A DNA stretch of 64,000 nucleotides from the NCBI GenBank assembly GCA_003212395.1, contig QCPU01000005.1:28434-92433 (forward strand), written 5' to 3'. This document shows positions 29,515-39,302 of this stretch, piece by piece. A model generated the notes under the pieces. The model was given only the letters and a program-made list of their open reading frames with translations, had not been told where the DNA came from and made no database searches. Position 1 is the stretch's first letter; each line of letters begins with the position of its first letter. Origin of the DNA: Prochlorococcus sp. AG-442-B03 (GTDB lineage: Bacteria > Cyanobacteriota > Cyanobacteriia > PCC-6307 > Cyanobiaceae). Both the position numbers and the translations under genes were made by a program.

Positions 29515-30981
29515 TTATGATGCAGATCGAGCTCGTCCTGTAGATGCCCATTCTTTTAATAAATTCATTTGCTCTTTAGCTGTTCTTGATAAAGGAACTA
29601 ATTCAGAAACTGCCTTTATTAAATCTTTCTCCATAAGTTCTCTATTTTCAGAGAATGAAATATGCATTCCCTCTACTACTGCTTGTTCAAGTTCTGCTCC
29701 TGAGAATCCATCTGTTCTATCGATGATAGTAGATAGAGGAAAACTGTAACTTGGTCTTCTTTTTTTTAAGTGCAAATCCAGAATACTTAATCTTTCTTCA
29801 GAATTTGGCAAATCAAGAAAAAATATTTCATCAAACCTACCTTTCCTTAATAATTCAGGAGGAAGCTTATCTATAGCATTAGCGGTAGCAATGACAAATA
29901 CGGCAGATTCTTTTTCAGCCATCCAAGTAAGCAAACTTGCCAAAACCCTCTGACTTGTTCCTCCATCACTTCTAGCATCGCCACCAAAGCCCTTGTCAAT
30001 TTCATCGATCCACAGGATACACGGAGACATGGCCTCAGCTCTTGATATTGTTTCTCTTGTTCTCGCCTCGCTTGAACCTACAAGGCTAGAAAATAGTCTT
30101 CCAACATCTAACCTAAGTAGAGGCATGGACCAACTCTTAGAGATTGATTTGGCGATTAGCGATTTCCCTGTTCCTTGCGCTCCAACAAGTAAAACGCCCT
30201 TAGGAATAGGTAATCCATAATCTCTGGCTTCTTTAGAAAAGGCCCTGTATCTTTGATTAAGCCAAACTTTTAAAACATTTAACCCACCAATATCTTCCTG
30301 ACTTGATTTAGCTTCGAAAAATTCTAAAATTTCACTTCTGGCGATCACTTGTTTTTTCTCTTCAAGAATATCTTTAATATCTTCTTTACTTATTTTTCCT
30401 CTTTGAGCAAGGGCCTTTGCAGTTACTTGCTTTACTTTTATTTCGGTAAGTCCACTCGAGGCTATAGAAAGTTCGTTTAAGTCTTGTTCCTCAAGATTTG
30501 AATTAGTATTAATAGCAATTTTTTTTATTAGATTTTTTAATTCTTTTTGATTAGGTAAAGGTAGATTGACAATTGTCATTAATTCATCCAGCTCTTCTGA
30601 TGATGGAAATAAATGAGAACTAATAATTAAATTATGACTAGTTTTCTTTAACACTGACGATAGTTCTTTAATAGTTCTATTGATAGAGGGATCATCATAA
30701 AATTTATGAAAATCTTTTACTAATAAAACAGTTGAGAATTGAGAACTTTGTTCTTTGAGCCAATTAAGGACACCTAACGGATTGTTAGAAAATTTACCTT
30801 CTTCATTTATTAATCCTTTAATACCGCTAACACAATCCCAGCAAATAAATCTTTTTACATTTAATCTTTCACAAGAGAAATTGACCAATTTTTCTAATCT
30901 TTCCTCTTCTTTAGTCCTGATCCAAATTAATGAGGTTCTTGATTTTATGAGTAATTCTAAATTTCTACACCAAGAATTCAT
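29515..30981 (-). CDS. ycf46: Ycf46-type AAA+ ATPase
   Basis: The 488-residue protein has a degenerate N-terminal domain and a C-terminal AAA+ module: Walker A LVGAQGTGKSLIAKS at about 250-264, Walker B CILWIDEIDKGF near 310-321, SRH region ELLRKGRFDEIFF, and a lid domain ending DGFSGAELEQAVVEG. It belongs to the cyanobacterial and plastid Ycf46 family, linked to inorganic-carbon utilisation in Synechocystis; its substrate is not settled. It lies between serS and yidC on the same strand. Confidence 0.9.
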   Translation of the reverse strand: MNSWCRNLELLIKSRTSLIWIRTKEEERLEKLVNFSCERLNVKRFICWDCVSGIKGLINEEGKFSNNPLGVLNWLKEQSSQFSTVLLVKDFHKFYDDPSINRTIKELSSVLKKTSHNLIISSHLFPSSEELDELMTIVNLPLPNQKELKNLIKKIAINTNSNLEEQDLNELSIASSGLTEIKVKQVTAKALAQRGKISKEDIKDILEEKKQVIARSEILEFFEAKSSQEDIGGLNVLKVWLNQRYRAFSKEARDYGLPIPKGVLLVGAQGTGKSLIAKSISKSWSMPLLRLDVGRLFSSLVGSSEARTRETISRAEAMSPCILWIDEIDKGFGGDARSDGGTSQRVLASLLTWMAEKESAVFVIATANAIDKLPPELLRKGRFDEIFFLDLPNSEERLSILDLHLKKRRPSYSFPLSTIIDRTDGFSGAELEQAVVEGMHISFSENRELMEKDLIKAVSELVPLSRTAKEQMNLLKEWASTGRARSAS

Positions 30982-31000
30982 TATTTATTTAAGTTACGGA

Positions 31001-32143
31001 CTATTTTTTACTGTTAGGTTCAAAAGGTAGCCTTTTATCTGAGATAGTTGAAGCGGAAGTTGTTATTACTTCATTTTTGGCCAATAATTGTTGATCCAAA
31101 ATTTTCTGTAGATTTTCAGGAAGAGCCTCTTTATTAAGCAGAAAAGTTTGAAATGCTTGGAATATATTAGCAACAACCATATAAAGTAAAACTCCTGCTG
31201 GTAGAGGGAAAAACAGAAACATTCCAGTAATCATGATAGGTGTAATTTTGTTAGCTGTTGATTGCTGTGGATTTGCAGGCATCCCCTGACTAGATAAAAC
31301 TTGAGAAAGAAGTAGGGTAAGTCCAAAGGCGCCAACAAGTGTTGCGATATCCCAGTTAATTGCACCATCTACATAAAAACCAACTTGACCAAGAGCTTTA
31401 ATAAAAAGAAAACCACTTTTAGCAGCTAGGCCAGGAATTTTTGCCTCGATTGTTGCATCACCCGGTTTAATTGCTGTTACTGTACCGTCTTGGGAAACTT
31501 TAAGATATTCAGATCCTTTTGAAACCTTCCATGTTGGTAAAAATTTTGATCCATTGTCATATTTAGACAAAACATCGGAATAGCTATTCCCATTTGTTGT
31601 TTGTAAATTTATTTTTACGGATTCTTCTGTTCCTAATTTTGTTCCATTAGGGATAGTAGCTATTACAGGAAAATGTGATTTTTCTGTAATAAAAATAGAG
31701 TGCCTTGGGGATTTGTAAGGTTTTGGATCAATAGCTGCTATTTGATCCTGTGGAACAACCTTGAGGTTTATGTTGTAGGGGACATCAGCAAATGGTGAAC
31801 CTCTTAAGGTTGCAAACAATGCAAATAGCACGGGCATTTGTACAATTAATGGAAGGCAACCTGCTAGAGGACTACCAAACTCATTCATTAGTTTTCCAAG
31901 CTCTTCTTGCTGTTTCTTTGGATCACCTGAAAACTTAGATTTTATTTCTGCTTGCCTTTTTTGCATTACTGGTTGAGCAATCTTCATCCTTCTAGCACTT
32001 CTAATTGAACCAGCGCTTAGAGGAAAAAGTGCAATCCTAATTACTACTGTCAATGCAACAATTGCTAAACCATAACTAGGGACTAAACCGTAGAAAAAAT
32101 CTAGAATCGGGATAAGTAATTTTTCAGAGATGAACCCTATCAC
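31001..32143 (-). CDS. yidC: YidC/Oxa1/Alb3 membrane protein insertase
   Basis: The 380-residue protein has the five-helix insertase core: [20 protein letters not shown] near the N-terminus with the conserved Arg, [21 protein letters not shown], and C-terminal helices from about 255. Between helices 2 and 3 sits a long hydrophilic insert of about 130 residues, with a bacterial-Ig-like [20 protein letters not shown] stretch, as seen in cyanobacterial YidC. It follows the PH-domain gene, rnpA and rpmH, the conserved rpmH-rnpA-yidC order. Confidence 0.95.
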   Translation of the reverse strand: MIGFISEKLLIPILDFFYGLVPSYGLAIVALTVVIRIALFPLSAGSIRSARRMKIAQPVMQKRQAEIKSKFSGDPKKQQEELGKLMNEFGSPLAGCLPLIVQMPVLFALFATLRGSPFADVPYNINLKVVPQDQIAAIDPKPYKSPRHSIFITEKSHFPVIATIPNGTKLGTEESVKINLQTTNGNSYSDVLSKYDNGSKFLPTWKVSKGSEYLKVSQDGTVTAIKPGDATIEAKIPGLAAKSGFLFIKALGQVGFYVDGAINWDIATLVGAFGLTLLLSQVLSSQGMPANPQQSTANKITPIMITGMFLFFPLPAGVLLYMVVANIFQAFQTFLLNKEALPENLQKILDQQLLAKNEVITTSASTISDKRLPFEPNSKK

Positions 32144-32214
32144 GATATTAAAAAGAGTGTAATTTTATTAGACATTTATTTTACAGGAAAATAAGGTTTT
32201 TGTAATTAATTTAT

Positions 32215-32628
32215 TTAGGATTTAGTAGCAAAACCCTCTACCTCGTTGAGATTTGGGATTTGTGATCTTTTATTTATATTTTCTTCAATAAATTTTTGCT
32301 TTTCTCTGAATAAAGGTAATGATTTCATTTCAACTTTTGATCCGTCATTAAGGATAAGTACCATATCTCCATATGATCCAAATCCCCTTGGAATAGATCT
32401 GATTTCTTCAATGTTACTTAATGAAACTTGTGTTTTGTTTTTACCAAACCATCCTCCATCTATTGTAATTCTTTTGTTTGTAATTTTATATCTCAACCAC
32501 AATGCTCTAACTATTGCGGCAAAGGTAAATGGTAATCCAAGAATAGTTATACCTGCAAGTAGATTTATTATTAAATCTCCTTTTGCGGGACCGCCTTCAT
32601 AAAAGGTTTCTTCATTCATGTTAATCAT
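32215..32628 (-). CDS. PH-domain (YdbS/bPH2-like) membrane protein
   Basis: The 137-residue protein has a short hydrophobic segment at about 20-43 and a bacterial PH-like domain (RYKITNKRITIDGGWFGKNK, then SLSNIEEIRSIPRGFGSYGD and LKSLPLF-type strand). Its ATG overlaps the rnpA TGA by 4 bp (ATGA at 32625-32628), so translation is coupled. An internal ATG at 32619 is an alternative start. Insertion between rnpA and yidC suggests a role at the membrane with the insertase, which is inference. Confidence 0.8.
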   Translation of the reverse strand: MINMNEETFYEGGPAKGDLIINLLAGITILGLPFTFAAIVRALWLRYKITNKRITIDGGWFGKNKTQVSLSNIEEIRSIPRGFGSYGDMVLILNDGSKVEMKSLPLFREKQKFIEENINKRSQIPNLNEVEGFATKS

Positions 32629-33011
32629 TTGATTAGACGAGATTTGAACATTAAGTTTTGAAATTCTTCCAAAAGTCTGCTTTTATCGTTGCAGAAAACT
32701 CCAAATTTAAGGTTAACAAGTAACCAATATGGTTTGTGGTTATTAATTTTTTGAATATTTTTTAATAAGCATTCTTGAAGGATTCTTCTTAATTTATTTC
32801 TTTCTACAGCTTTTTTTGAAACTTTTTTACTTACAGCAATTGCAACCCTAAATTTGTTTGAAGTATTTGTGAGTTTATGAGTTAAGAGAATTTCTGGATT
32901 TGGTCTTGCAACTTTAAATGTCATTAATTTTCCATGATATGTTGTGGAATTTCTATGAATATAATTAAAAGTCCTATGACCTTTTAAACGCATATCTTTA
33001 GGTAAGGCCAT
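32625..33011 (-). CDS. rnpA: Ribonuclease P protein component
   Basis: The 128-residue basic protein has the RNase P protein signature KKAVERNKLRRILQE (RNR motif) at about 67-82 and the N-terminal LPKDMRLKGHRTF. It supports the catalytic RNA in trimming tRNA 5' leaders. It lies 12 bp downstream of rpmH and overlaps the PH-domain gene by 4 bp. Confidence 0.95.
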   Translation of the reverse strand: MALPKDMRLKGHRTFNYIHRNSTTYHGKLMTFKVARPNPEILLTHKLTNTSNKFRVAIAVSKKVSKKAVERNKLRRILQECLLKNIQKINNHKPYWLLVNLKFGVFCNDKSRLLEEFQNLMFKSRLIK

Positions 33012-33023
33012 TTGAATTTGAAG

Positions 33024-33161
33024 TTATACAGCTATTCTTTCTCTACCTTTTTGTCTTCTGCTTTTAATAACCCTTCTGCCAGTATGAGAACGCATTCTTA
33101 CTCTAAAACCAGAGACACGTTTTCTCTTTCTTGAAGTTCCGCCAAAAGTTCTTTTTGTCAT
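33024..33161 (-). CDS. rpmH: 50S ribosomal protein L34
   Basis: This 45-residue gene reads from the ATG at 33159-33161 to TAA at 33024-33026. The sequence [18 protein letters not shown] is followed by [18 protein letters not shown], the unmistakable L34 signature. It begins the rpmH-rnpA-PH-yidC run. Confidence 0.97.
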
Positions 33162-33191
33162 TTGATTAATTATCCTTATTTAATTTATCAT

Positions 33192-33770
33192 TTAATCGAT
33201 CACTATAGTCCAGCTTCCTAAATAACTTGAAAATGATTTTCCTTTAGGTTGCCCAAATGAATGAAATTGATATAAACCTGATTTTCTGGGATTATTGACT
33301 TTTAAGACAACTGCATAACTGTCTTTATTGGAAGGAATTGGGCTGTATGGGTAAATATCTAGTGAACGCAAGTCTGATTCATCTGTATTGATTTCGATAT
33401 CAGCTGGAATATCTTCTAAACATTTTGTTCTACTATTAAAACCGCCTATTTTTACTTTGCAAAAACTAATTTTTTCATTTTTTAATGTGGATTTAAAGGT
33501 TTTTGGAATTGCTAGATTTACTTTTAAGAGATCAGTTCTTCTATCAGATGGCCTCAAGAAAAAATAAATTGTATTTCTAAATTTTTTTTTCTTTTCTTTT
33601 TGAAACCACTTTAATCGTCTATAGTCAGAATCTTGATTCCATTGGAATTCCAACCCTGCCTTAACATCTTTAATATTATTAAGCAGAGGAGTGGAAACTA
33701 AAATTGCAGGAATAATAAAAAACCTTAAAATTTTAAAATTTAAAGTAAGTCTATTTTTGTTTTTAAACAT
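33192..33770 (-). CDS. DUF2808 secreted protein
   Basis: The 192-residue protein has an N-terminal hydrophobic stretch (about 15-31), consistent with export, and a domain matching the cyanobacterial DUF2808 pattern: LEFQWNQDSDYRRLKWFQ, YFFLRPSDRRTDLLKV, LDIYPYSPIPSNKDSYAV, and NPRKSGLYQFHSFGQPKG. The function is unknown and no catalytic residues are evident. It is likely periplasmic or on the outer surface. Same strand as aroH and sppA upstream, with a 72-bp gap. Confidence 0.85.
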   Translation of the reverse strand: MFKNKNRLTLNFKILRFFIIPAILVSTPLLNNIKDVKAGLEFQWNQDSDYRRLKWFQKEKKKKFRNTIYFFLRPSDRRTDLLKVNLAIPKTFKSTLKNEKISFCKVKIGGFNSRTKCLEDIPADIEINTDESDLRSLDIYPYSPIPSNKDSYAVVLKVNNPRKSGLYQFHSFGQPKGKSFSSYLGSWTIVID

Positions 33771-33842
33771 TGAGTAAATAAATTTTTAAAGGTTGAATTC
33801 GTGGTACTTAAATTAAAAGAGTAAAAATAGTTTTTACTAAGA

Positions 33843-34232
33843 TTAACATCTATCTGCCCTTAATTTTGCAGCGCCTCTTAAATAGGGATGCTTTATTGGA
33901 CTATTGGGTGGAAATAAAACTTGAGCCATTATCCTTATACAAAAATTAATATCATTAGATACATACATTTGTTGGCAGTCTATAAATGCTACTGAATCAA
34001 GTCCATTAAATTTCCTTGCAATTGAAGCGGGGAAACATGCATCTAAATCTTTTGTTGCAGTGAATGTAATGGATAAAATATTCGTCTTAATCAGTTTGTT
34101 TCGTGAAATTAATTCATCAATCAATTCTACTACGGCAACTTCTATCTCCCTAACAGAATTCCCAGATGCTGTTGTAGCTCCACGAATAAATACAATTTTA
34201 TAATCATCTTTCATTTTTTCAGACATATACAT
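33843..34232 (-). CDS. aroH: Chorismate mutase, AroH class
   Basis: The 129-residue protein matches the monofunctional AroH fold: FIRGATTASGNS at the N-terminus (catalytic Arg), SITFTATKDLDACFPA, and the C-terminal HPYLRGAAKLRAD with active-site Arg. It rearranges chorismate to prephenate for phenylalanine and tyrosine synthesis. Its ATG at 34230-34232 directly abuts the sppA stop; an ATG two codons later is an alternative. Confidence 0.93.
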   Translation of the reverse strand: MYMSEKMKDDYKIVFIRGATTASGNSVREIEVAVVELIDELISRNKLIKTNILSITFTATKDLDACFPASIARKFNGLDSVAFIDCQQMYVSNDINFCIRIMAQVLFPPNSPIKHPYLRGAAKLRADRC

Positions 34233-35042
34233 TTAAGGCTTATATAACCAAAGTACTTTATTAGATGAGTTAAACTCAAAAAAAATGTTATTGACAATTC
34301 TCTCAATCATTCTACTTCCCGGTATTAGTCCAAGTACTTTCTTCTTTTTCTTGCCGAATGTTAAGGGCTGAATTTTTGGATCAATATTAACCATTTCTGC
34401 AGCAAGTTCCCTTGCATCAACCTCATCTCCAACCTTATCAACAAGACCAAGTTCAAGTGCTTGTGTCCCAGTAAAAATTCTTCCATCAGCAAATTTTCTT
34501 ACTTCTTCAACAGGTAAATTCCTTCCTTCAGCAACAGCTTCAGTAAATTGTTTGTAACTTTCATCTATCAGTCCTTGTAGAAGACCTCTACCTTCCTCAC
34601 TTAGAGGTTTATCTGGAGAGAGTATATCTTTAAATACACCGCTTTTAACAGTTTCAAATTTGATGCCGATTTTATTTAATAATTCAGATAAATTATTTCC
34701 TCTTATAATTACACCAATAGATCCTGTAATTGTACCTGGATTTGCAACTATTTTGTCAGATGCAACACCAATATAAACACCACCTGATGCTGAGATATTC
34801 CCAAAACTAGCAATGACTTTACATCCTTTATCTTTTAGTCTTTTAATAGCAGAGTATATTTCTTGGCTATCACCAACAGTACCCCCTGGGGAATCAATTC
34901 TCACGATTAAAGCAGGAAATTCTCTATCCTCAATTTGTTTTAGAGCTTTAAGGACAGAAACTCTTGTTGAACTTGTGATAGGCTCATCAATTACTATACG
35001 AGCCATTCTTTTTTTTGACTTTCGTCTAAAAGGCCAAATCAT
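34233..35042 (-). CDS. sppA: Signal peptide peptidase SppA, short form
   Basis: The 269-residue serine protease is of the short, single-domain SppA type. The nucleophile Ser lies in SASGGVYIGVASD near 85 and the catalytic Lys in LSEEGRGLLQGLIDESYKQF; GTITGSIGV and ADGRIFTGTQALELGLVD are also present. It degrades cleaved signal peptides at the membrane. No strong N-terminal membrane helix is visible beyond a basic start, so association may be peripheral. Probably an operon with aroH. Confidence 0.92.
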   Translation of the reverse strand: MIWPFRRKSKKRMARIVIDEPITSSTRVSVLKALKQIEDREFPALIVRIDSPGGTVGDSQEIYSAIKRLKDKGCKVIASFGNISASGGVYIGVASDKIVANPGTITGSIGVIIRGNNLSELLNKIGIKFETVKSGVFKDILSPDKPLSEEGRGLLQGLIDESYKQFTEAVAEGRNLPVEEVRKFADGRIFTGTQALELGLVDKVGDEVDARELAAEMVNIDPKIQPLTFGKKKKKVLGLIPGSRMIERIVNNIFFEFNSSNKVLWLYKP

Positions 35043-35093
35043 TCTTTTAAGGTAAATTCATAAACTACTTTAAAAAGACTATCAGCAGACCTA

Positions 35094-36035
35094 ATGAATT
35101 CAATCCTAAATTGGTTTTTAATGATACTCCCTTTTGCTCTTTGGGGTACTTCAATGGCGGCGATGACTCCCTTAGTCTCTAGTGCTGGGCCAGAGTTTGT
35201 GGCTTCTTTAAGATTACTCCCTGCAGGGATTCTTGTTCTAATAACAACATATTTATTTAAAAGAGATTTAAAAATTTATAAATGCGATCTAAAGTGGTTT
35301 TCTGTTTTTACGATTGTCGATGCCACTTTTTTTCAGTTATTTTTAACTTATGGCATTGAAAAAACTGGTGCAGGATTAGGTTCTGTCTTAATTGATTCAC
35401 AACCGCTTTTGGTAGCTATTTTAGCGAGGTCAATATTTGGGAATTTAATTAATCCAATAGGATGGTTAGGATTACTTTTTGGCTTAGGAGGAATAGTATT
35501 TCTAGGAGTTCCACAAGAATTTTTAGGAAATTGGTGGCTGATGTCTGATAAGTCTATAAATGATATTACTTTTAACTTTGGAGAACTATGGATGCTTGCA
35601 GCTTCTCTAGCTATGGCATTAGGGACAATTTTAATTAGATTTACTTGTACTAAAAGTGATCCAGTTGCAGTTACAGGTTGGCATATGGTTTTAGGGAGTT
35701 TTCCCTTAATTATAAAGCACTGCTTACAATCAAATTTCACAATAATTCCAGATTGGTCAATATTTGATTGGGGACTTATGTCATTTTCAAGTATTTTTGG
35801 AGGAGCAATAGCGTATGGATTATTTTTCTATTTTGCTAATAATAAAGAAATAACTGGATTTAGTACTCTTGCATTTTTAACTCCTGTATTTGCTCTTTTA
35901 AGTGGAGGTGTTTGGTTAGATGAAAGACTCACTTTTGTTCAGTGGATAGGAGTAGCGTTTGTTCTTATATCGGTATTTTTTGTTAGCCAGAGAAAGAGTT
36001 TATGGGAAAATAAACTCACTGATACTACTATTTAA
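35094..36035 (+). CDS. EamA/DMT family transporter
   Basis: The 313-residue protein has about ten hydrophobic segments in two EamA repeats (about 5-140 and 158-300). PFALWGTSMAAMTPLV is at the N-terminus and ETGFSTLAFL-like FLTPVFALLSGGVWLDERLT sits in the second repeat. It is probably a metabolite exporter of the drug/metabolite superfamily; substrate unknown. It is the first of three rightward genes (with GT4 and GT39). Confidence 0.88.
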   Translation: MNSILNWFLMILPFALWGTSMAAMTPLVSSAGPEFVASLRLLPAGILVLITTYLFKRDLKIYKCDLKWFSVFTIVDATFFQLFLTYGIEKTGAGLGSVLIDSQPLLVAILARSIFGNLINPIGWLGLLFGLGGIVFLGVPQEFLGNWWLMSDKSINDITFNFGELWMLAASLAMALGTILIRFTCTKSDPVAVTGWHMVLGSFPLIIKHCLQSNFTIIPDWSIFDWGLMSFSSIFGGAIAYGLFFYFANNKEITGFSTLAFLTPVFALLSGGVWLDERLTFVQWIGVAFVLISVFFVSQRKSLWENKLTDTTI

Positions 36036-36063
36036 TTAGTTTATTTTTGTAAAAAGTCTAATA

Positions 36064-37140
36064 ATGCGAATAGTTTTGATTAGTACTCCAATAGGATTCT
36101 TGGGGAGTGGCAAAGGTGGTGGAGTTGAATTAACTTTAAATTCTTTAGTTTCGGGTTTAATTTCTTTAGGTCATTCTGTTGAGGTTGTAGCTCCAAAAAA
36201 CTCTAAGTTATATGAAAGTAATGTAAAAGCAAAGTTACATTTTGTGGAAGGGGAAGATCAAATTAGTTGGCAGCATCAAAATTACAATTCTCCCGTGAGT
36301 ATCCCAGACAATTCTCTTTTAGCAGGAATGCTTGAAAAGGGATTAAATATCGCTAAACATGCAGATGTATTGTTGAATATGTCCTATGATTGGTTGCCTA
36401 TTTGGATGACTCTAAACTTAGAGATACCCATTGCGCATATTATTAGTATGGGTTCTGAAAGTTCAGTAATTAGTAATTTAATCTCTAAAGTCTATTCTAA
36501 ATATCCCAATAATTTTGCTTTTCATTCAAAAATACAAGCTAATGATTATCCATTCATAAAAGAACCAACAATTATTGGTAATGGGTTTAATTTAGATAAT
36601 TATATTTTTCAAGATTCAGTGCGGGGACCCTTGGCATGGGTTGGAAGAGTGGCTCCCGAGAAAGGTCTCGAGGATGCAGTTTATGTGGCTAATGAACTTG
36701 GCGAAAAATTAAAAGTTTGGGGATTTATAGAAGATGAGATGTATGCGTCAAAGATAGAAAAATCATTCCCTCAAGGAGCTATAGATTGGATGGGGTTTTT
36801 ACCAACTGATGAATTACAAAAAGAACTTGGTAAATGCAGAGGGTTACTAAACACTCCAAAATGGAATGAGGCATATGGAAACGTTATCGTTGAAGCTTTA
36901 GCCTGTGGTGTGCCGGTTGTCGCTTACAAAAGGGGAGGGCCTAGTGAAATTATTCAGCACGGTCAAACAGGCTATCTTTCTAATCCAGATGATAAAGAAA
37001 CTCTACTTTACTATGCAAATATTATTGAAAAAATAAATCGCAAAAATTGTAGAGAATGGGTGGAAAAAAATGCCTCCGCAGATATATTTGCTAACAAGGT
37101 TGTGAACTGGCTTAATAAATTAATCATCGAATATAAATAA
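36064..37140 (+). CDS. Family 4 glycosyltransferase
   Basis: The 358-residue GT-B enzyme has the N-terminal GSGKGGGVELTLNSLVSGL loop, then the C-terminal donor-binding domain starting PLAWVGRVAPEKGLEDAV at about 185, followed by LLNTPKWNEAYGNVIVEALACG and KRGGPSEII. The E-x7-E pattern fits retaining GT4. The acceptor is unknown. It is followed at 14 bp by a membrane GT39, suggesting a shared glycan or glycolipid pathway separate from the island. Confidence 0.9.
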   Translation: MRIVLISTPIGFLGSGKGGGVELTLNSLVSGLISLGHSVEVVAPKNSKLYESNVKAKLHFVEGEDQISWQHQNYNSPVSIPDNSLLAGMLEKGLNIAKHADVLLNMSYDWLPIWMTLNLEIPIAHIISMGSESSVISNLISKVYSKYPNNFAFHSKIQANDYPFIKEPTIIGNGFNLDNYIFQDSVRGPLAWVGRVAPEKGLEDAVYVANELGEKLKVWGFIEDEMYASKIEKSFPQGAIDWMGFLPTDELQKELGKCRGLLNTPKWNEAYGNVIVEALACGVPVVAYKRGGPSEIIQHGQTGYLSNPDDKETLLYYANIIEKINRKNCREWVEKNASADIFANKVVNWLNKLIIEYK

Positions 37141-37154
37141 AATTAATATATTAA

Positions 37155-38960
37155 ATGATTCTTCTGAACTCAAAAAAAAGGCTTTTTAACTCAACAATAA
37201 TTTTAATATCTGGGATCATCATATTTATTTTGGGTTTAGGTACTACAGGACTAGTGGATGAGACTCCCCCCTTATTTGCAGCTGCCGCAAGGGCTATGAG
37301 TGAATCTGGTGACTGGTTAACTCCAAAAGTCAATGGAATTTTCCGATTTGACAAGCCTCCATTAATTTATTGGCTAATGGGTTTTTTTTACTCATTACCG
37401 AAAAACGAGATTTGGGATAGTTTCGGGACACTCTCTGCAAGACTCCCTTCGGCTTTGGGATCATTATTTTTAATGTTGATGATTGGAGATACTTTATTTT
37501 GTTGGCCACAGAGGGGTGATAGGCAATTTCTTACTCCAATAGTTGCATCATTAGGCTTTGCTTTGTCTCCACTAATAATTATCTGGAGTAGAACTGCCGT
37601 AAGTGATGCCCTTTTAACTGGAACCTTAGGGATTAGCCTGCTTTTGTTTTGGAGAAGAATGGCAAGTGAAAATAATGATCAATGCATTTCAGCGTGGGTA
37701 TTTTTAGGCTTTGCAATTTTAACTAAAGGACCCGTCGCATTTGTTTTAGCATTTTTGACTATTACATCTTTCTTGTTTAGTCAGAAGAATTGGGGAAAGT
37801 TGCTCCGTAAAATAAATCCTAAGAAAGGTTTTTTAATAACAATACTAATAAGTCTTCCATGGTACGTTTTAGAACTAATAAAAGAGGGAAAGCCTTTTTG
37901 GGATAATTTTTTTGGCTACCATAATTTTCAAAGATATACCTCAGTTGTAAACAATCATGGAGAACCCTTCTGGTTTTTTCTTTACATAATGATATTGGGT
38001 TCATTACCATTCACTCCTTTTTTGTATCACGGGATATTCAAAGCCTTTAAGGATTTCCTGAAAAGTTCAAAAGAAAGTTGCAATATCACTGAAACCCTTT
38101 ATACATATTCTCTTTGTTGGCTAACATCTGTTTTAATTTTTTTTAGTCTTTCTGCTACAAAACTACCAAGCTATTGGCTACCAGCAATTCCAGCAGCCGC
38201 AATCTTAATTAGTAATAGTTTTATAAACTTAAAAAATTCAAGTAAAAGTTATCTAAATTTATGGATTTTTAATATTTTAATTTTGTTTGGCGTCTCAATG
38301 GCATTCTTTTTCTCAAATAATTGGTTAAGTTCAATAAATGATCCCGAAATGCCTAATCTTGCATCTGAACTATTAAGTTCTGGGATAATTTTTAAAGCAA
38401 AATTGTTCTTTTCTTCATTTACACTTCTTTCAATAATTTTATTTTTTTTAAAATCCAAAAATATCCTTCTTTATCTTCAAATTTTTCTTTTAATTGGACA
38501 ATTTTTTTTAATGTCGCCAATTAGAAAATTAGCAGATACTTCTAGACAATTACCTTTAAGGAATATCTCAAAATTAATTTTAGATATTCGTGAGGGGAGG
38601 GAAACTTTAGCAATGATCGGGATAAGAAAACCGTCATTGCATTATTATTCGAGACAAATAGTTTTTTATGAACCAAGCACTGAAGAGGGCTTAATTAATT
38701 TGTCAGAAAGGTTAAATACTGACAGAAGAGAAAATTATGATGATCAACCTGATTATGAATACAAATCTCTATTGGTCGTGATAGATGATTACTCTTCCCG
38801 CAGACAGCAATGGTCAAAAATTAATCATCAAAAATTGGGCAAATTTGGGATTTATAATTTATGGCGTATTCAAAAAAGTGATTTAGTTAAGTATTCCAAA
38901 TCTTTAATGAATAGTGGTTATAAATCTGACTGGAAAAATATAAAAGTTGAAAAATTTTAA
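37155..38960 (+). CDS. ArnT/PMT-like membrane glycosyltransferase (GT39)
   Basis: The 601-residue polytopic protein has the GT39 start: a first membrane helix (about 14-32), then the acidic loop GLVDETPPLFAAAARAM containing the D-E pair that defines the family. A second conserved loop is KVNGIFRFDKPPLIYWL. About ten further hydrophobic segments precede a C-terminal soluble region of about 110 residues. Enzymes of this type use polyprenyl-phosphate sugars on the periplasmic side to modify lipids or proteins. Its stop overlaps the convergent next gene by 4 bp. Confidence 0.88.
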   Translation: MILLNSKKRLFNSTIILISGIIIFILGLGTTGLVDETPPLFAAAARAMSESGDWLTPKVNGIFRFDKPPLIYWLMGFFYSLPKNEIWDSFGTLSARLPSALGSLFLMLMIGDTLFCWPQRGDRQFLTPIVASLGFALSPLIIIWSRTAVSDALLTGTLGISLLLFWRRMASENNDQCISAWVFLGFAILTKGPVAFVLAFLTITSFLFSQKNWGKLLRKINPKKGFLITILISLPWYVLELIKEGKPFWDNFFGYHNFQRYTSVVNNHGEPFWFFLYIMILGSLPFTPFLYHGIFKAFKDFLKSSKESCNITETLYTYSLCWLTSVLIFFSLSATKLPSYWLPAIPAAAILISNSFINLKNSSKSYLNLWIFNILILFGVSMAFFFSNNWLSSINDPEMPNLASELLSSGIIFKAKLFFSSFTLLSIILFFLKSKNILLYLQIFLLIGQFFLMSPIRKLADTSRQLPLRNISKLILDIREGRETLAMIGIRKPSLHYYSRQIVFYEPSTEEGLINLSERLNTDRRENYDDQPDYEYKSLLVVIDDYSSRRQQWSKINHQKLGKFGIYNLWRIQKSDLVKYSKSLMNSGYKSDWKNIKVEKF

Positions 38961-39208
38961 CAAAGTCTTTTTTTAAGAAGAGCGTTTTTTAGATCATCAA
39001 CGCTGCACTTGCTGGGAATATCAATTTTATTCAAATCTTCCATTAGTTCGAGATCGATGACAGAGTCTTCAGCTAAAAAACTAAAAACATCATTAATACT
39101 TATTCCCATATCTTGAGCCATCTCTGAGATCAGCCTTAGAGTATCTCTCCTCACAGAAATCCTTAGATCTAAGGGGATGTATTCATTTTCAGGATTCGCT
39201 GACTTCAT
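38957..39208 (-). CDS. Possible ribbon-helix-helix protein
   Basis: The 83-residue protein contains LRISVRRDTLRLISEMAQDMGISINDVFSFLAEDS, a strand plus two helices in the spacing of CopG/Arc-type ribbon-helix-helix domains, and an acidic then Lys-rich C-terminus. No adjacent toxin gene is seen, so an antitoxin role is unsupported. It overlaps the convergent GT39 stop by 4 bp. DNA binding is inference from the helix pattern. Confidence 0.6.
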   Translation of the reverse strand: MKSANPENEYIPLDLRISVRRDTLRLISEMAQDMGISINDVFSFLAEDSVIDLELMEDLNKIDIPSKCSVDDLKNALLKKRLC

Positions 39209-39302
39209 AACCTAAATCTTAAGACATTATTTATATATCAGGATATAATCTTTACAATTTTCATTATTCATGTATCAAGAAGGGTCTTTCTCCCTATGTT
39301 GC

